Position numbers and translations under genes: made by a program
Assembly (NCBI GenBank): GCA_944346885.1
Contig: CALVMR010000026.1
Coordinates: forward strand, 1 to 55,332
Length of the DNA stretch: 55,332 bases
Origin: an uncultured Clostridia bacterium
Lineage (GTDB): Bacteria; Bacillota; Clostridia; Christensenellales; Borkfalkiaceae
Direction of reading: 5' to 3'
The notes under the pieces: generated by a model
What the model was told of the DNA's origin: nothing
Databases searched by the model: none
What the model saw: the letters and a program-made list of their open reading frames with translations, nothing else
Shown here: positions 53,221-55,332 of the stretch, piece after piece
How the letters are laid out: each line of letters opens with the position of its first letter
Position numbering within the stretch: position 1 is the stretch's first letter

Positions 53221-54221
53221 ACCTTCTCCCGAATGCGGCGGCGGATGAGCGCCACCACCTCTTCGACCGTCATGGCGGAAGTATCGATGAGTTCGGCATC
53301 CTCCGCGCGGCGAAGGGGCGAAATGGCGCGGGAAGAATCGTTGCGGTCACGCTCTTCGATCTCCTTTTCCAATTCCGCAAGGTCCACCGCATACCCCTTT
53401 GCCGTCAATTCGCCGTACCTGCGGCGGGCGCGCACGGAGACCGACGCCGTAACAAAAAACTTGAACGCCGCATCGGGCAAGACCACGGTGCCGATATCCC
53501 GCCCGTCCAATACGCAAGACTGCTCGGACGCGATCTTCCGCTGCATTTCTACCATCTTTTCCCGCACGCAGCCGAGCGCGGAAACGGCGGAAGCCGCCAT
53601 CGAAACCTCAGGGCGGCGTATCTCTTCGGAAACATCGACCCCGTCCAAAACGGTGCGCTGGGCGCCGCCGCGGTATTCGATACGCAGATCGATCCCGCCG
53701 ATGACGGAGGCAACGCGCGCCTCGTTCGAGCACTCCACGCCTTCCTTTTTCAGTTTCAACGCACAGGCGCGGTACATGGCTCCCGTATCCAAATACAAAA
53801 TATCCAGTTCGCGCGCCAACTGTTTGGCGACCGTACTCTTTCCGCTTCCGGAAGGTCCGTCCAATGCGATCGCAAATTTATTGAGATCGCGGCGCAGATC
53901 TGCCGCCCCGCGCAAATAGGCGTGCGACACGTTTCCCGCGCCTTCCGCAACGACCATAACACGGATACACAGAACAAGCGCCCCGTCGATCTGCGGCTCC
54001 TGCGCCGAAAAGAGTGCGCAGAACGAAAACCCCGCTTCCCGCGCCGCTTTTGCGGGATACATCGAACGGATATCCGACGTATTGGAAAAGAGAATGTACA
54101 CGATCTCCTCTTTCCGCAGGGCGTTTTTTTGTACGATCGTATTCAGCAATTCTCCGACGGCGGCACAGATCTCCTGCGGTTCGTCTTTCAAAACAGTGGT
54201 GGCACCACGGATAGCTCTCAT
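53217..54221 (-). CDS. cmk: Chorismate mutase (AroH type) fused to cytidylate kinase
   Basis: A 334-residue fusion. Residues 1-~112 match the trimeric AroH mutase with Arg5, Lys58, Arg61, Glu75, Arg87 and Tyr102 aligning with Bacillus Arg7, Lys60, Arg63, Glu78, Arg90 and Tyr108. Residues ~115-334 are CMP kinase with P-loop GPSGSGKST (122-130), DTGAMYRA and DGRDIGTVVLPDA. The two activities are chorismate to prephenate, and (d)CMP to (d)CDP. There is no frame break at the junction. In related genomes the two genes are neighbours. GGAGGAACT precedes the ATG. Confidence 0.93.
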   Translation of the reverse strand: MRAIRGATTVLKDEPQEICAAVGELLNTIVQKNALRKEEIVYILFSNTSDIRSMYPAKAAREAGFSFCALFSAQEPQIDGALVLCIRVMVVAEGAGNVSHAYLRGAADLRRDLNKFAIALDGPSGSGKSTVAKQLARELDILYLDTGAMYRACALKLKKEGVECSNEARVASVIGGIDLRIEYRGGAQRTVLDGVDVSEEIRRPEVSMAASAVSALGCVREKMVEMQRKIASEQSCVLDGRDIGTVVLPDAAFKFFVTASVSVRARRRYGELTAKGYAVDLAELEKEIEERDRNDSSRAISPLRRAEDAELIDTSAMTVEEVVALIRRRIREKV

Positions 54222-54250
54222 AGTTCCTCCGATATTAAGTGAATTATGCG

Positions 54251-54268
54251 TTGCATAGTACTATGCAA
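54251..54268 (-). repeat. Perfect 18-bp palindrome upstream of aroH-cmk
   Basis: TTGCATAGTACTATGCAA, 30 bases before the aroH-cmk ATG and ten bases past the stop of the upstream flavoprotein gene. On the minus strand it is preceded by ATTCTTTC, as is the copy at 41984-41997. Confidence 0.6.
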
Positions 54269-54277
54269 AAGAAAGAA

Positions 54278-55332
54278 TTATTCGTTTTTAGCCGCGGAAA
54301 CACCGGCAGCATAGCCCGTTGCAAAAGCGATCTGCAAATTAAAGCCGCCCGTAAACGCGTCTACGTCAAGCGTCTCTCCGCAAAAATACAGCCCTTTGCA
54401 TGCCTTTGCCTGCATCGTTTTCGGGTCGATCTGCTTCACGTCTACCCCGCCGGAAGTTACGATGCCCTCCTCAACGGGGCGAAGCGCGCAGCAATTTAAG
54501 CGCAAATCTTTTAAAACCGAAACCAGCTTCTCCCGCTGCGGGCGCGTAAAAGAGTGCGCCGCAAGCGACGGAGAAATTTGCGCGGCTTCCAAAACAGGCT
54601 GCACCAAACTTTTCGGCAAAAGCTGCCGCAGCACGTGGTTCACTTGCTTGTTAGGCGCCTGCGACACCTCGCGCAAAATGCGCTTATCCAAAACATCTTT
54701 CTCCAACGCGGGCTTTAAATCGACGGAGAGCACAACGCGCGTAAGATCGGTGCGGTTCAGCAGCGCCGAAAGCGTAAGGATTATCGGGCCCGATACACCG
54801 AAATGCGTAAAGAGCATTTCTCCGAACTGAGAAGCGATCTTTTTCTCTCCGTCCAAAGCGGTCACGCGGACGTTTTTCAAAGAGAGCCCCTGCACCTGTG
54901 AAAGCCACGGCGCAGAACACGCAATGCCGCACAGCGAAGGGCGCAGCTCGGTCACGCAAAGCCCCAGCGATCTTGCAAAGCGGTACCCGTCTCCCGTGCT
55001 GCCCGTAGCGGGATAACTGACCCCGCCCGTACAAACGATGATCGAATCCGCAAAGCAGTTTTCCTGTGCCGTATGCAGCAGCCAACCGCCCTGTTCGCTT
55101 TGTTGAAGGGATAAAATGTTTGTATGAAAGCGAAACGCCGCACCCGCACGGCGGCAGCAAGTTCCCAAACATTTTGTAACGTCGCTCGCCTTATCCGAGA
55201 GAGGAAACACCCGTCCGCCGCGCTCTGTTTTGAGCGGCAAGCCGTTTTCCTCCAAGAGCCGCATGAGAGCCGCAGGCGGAAAAGAACGGATCGCACTTAT
55301 AAGAAACTTCGCGTTGCGCGCAACGTTTTCCA
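54278..55332 (-). CDS. NAD(P)/FAD-dependent oxidoreductase, HI0933/YhiN type (5' end outside window)
   Basis: The C-terminal ~351 residues of a flavoprotein; the N-terminal FAD-binding Rossmann motif lies beyond the window. The frame is open to the last base and the visible start NVARNAKFLISAI fits the family. Also seen are RVFPLSDKASDVTKCL, CTGGVSYPATGSTGDGYRFA and the C-terminal GGVDVKQIDPKTMQAK...GLYFCGETLDVDAFTGGFNLQIAFATG. Function is unassigned. It precedes aroH-cmk-plsC-ispH in many Clostridia. Confidence 0.93.
   Translation of the reverse strand, partial: ENVARNAKFLISAIRSFPPAALMRLLEENGLPLKTERGGRVFPLSDKASDVTKCLGTCCRRAGAAFRFHTNILSLQQSEQGGWLLHTAQENCFADSIIVCTGGVSYPATGSTGDGYRFARSLGLCVTELRPSLCGIACSAPWLSQVQGLSLKNVRVTALDGEKKIASQFGEMLFTHFGVSGPIILTLSALLNRTDLTRVVLSVDLKPALEKDVLDKRILREVSQAPNKQVNHVLRQLLPKSLVQPVLEAAQISPSLAAHSFTRPQREKLVSVLKDLRLNCCALRPVEEGIVTSGGVDVKQIDPKTMQAKACKGLYFCGETLDVDAFTGGFNLQIAFATGYAAGVSAAKNE

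Noticed and set aside
252..55332. Many long frames on the strand opposite to annotated genes
   Set aside because: They mirror the GC-rich codon pattern of the real genes, lack start signals and carry no family motifs.

Overview
This window reads as a chromosomal segment of a spore-forming, low-to-mid GC Clostridia-type Firmicute, probably an uncultured gut lineage. The evidence is spoIVB, a gerW/ytfJ-ytfI pair, two DacF-like carboxypeptidases, the IspH-ribosomal protein S1 fusion, scpA-scpB, DnaD-family initiation genes, DUF951 and a YkpA-type ABC-F protein. It is almost all core housekeeping DNA: about 50 protein genes, three tRNAs, no rRNA, no insertion sequence, no prophage and no CRISPR. 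Most genes lie on the minus strand. The plus strand holds only a tyrosine recombinase, hflX, a DnaD-like gene, a small membrane protein, and a ribbon-helix-helix gene with clpB.

Layout. 1-5.6 kb (minus): tRNA-Leu, lytic transglycosylase, coaE, polA and a YkpA-type ABC-F protein. 5.8-8.1 kb (plus): tyrosine recombinase and hflX. 8.2-11.8 kb (minus): an M50 protease gene followed by scpA and scpB, and lysA. 12.2-25 kb (minus): one tightly packed run from a DegV protein through ACT/DUF711, pepF, dnaB, tsaC, ywlE, rpiB, galU, mtaD, mscS and an S51 peptidase, ending in tRNA-Leu and tRNA-Val. 25-31.4 kb (minus): lepB, DUF951, an alpha/beta-hydrolase-fold protein, sbcC and sbcD. 31.5-38 kb: dnaD-like gene, a divergent XRE/membrane-protein module, an unknown gene, then RHH-clpB. 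38-42 kb (minus): dac2-ytfI-ytfJ-dac1-rluB. 42-48.4 kb (minus): punA-deoB, spoIVB, recN-argR-nadK. 48.5-55.3 kb (minus): htpG, ispH-rpsA, plsC, aroH-cmk and a truncated flavoprotein at the window edge.

Themes. Many operons are coupled by ATGA or longer overlaps. Legible promoters often have a TTGCNN -35 box instead of TTGACA. At least three of them place the -10 box only 6-7 bases before the start codon, which predicts leaderless mRNAs (recombinase, M50 protease, nadK). Several proteins have unusual architecture: a DnaD-like initiator fused to the N-terminal, zinc-binding part of a DnaI/DnaC-type loader but without its ATPase; a chorismate mutase-cytidylate kinase fusion; an SbcC with no CxxC zinc hook; and a hydrolase-fold protein with Lys at the nucleophile position. 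The best candidates for new regulation are the XRE/membrane-protein module with two symmetric operators and the RHH protein co-transcribed with clpB.
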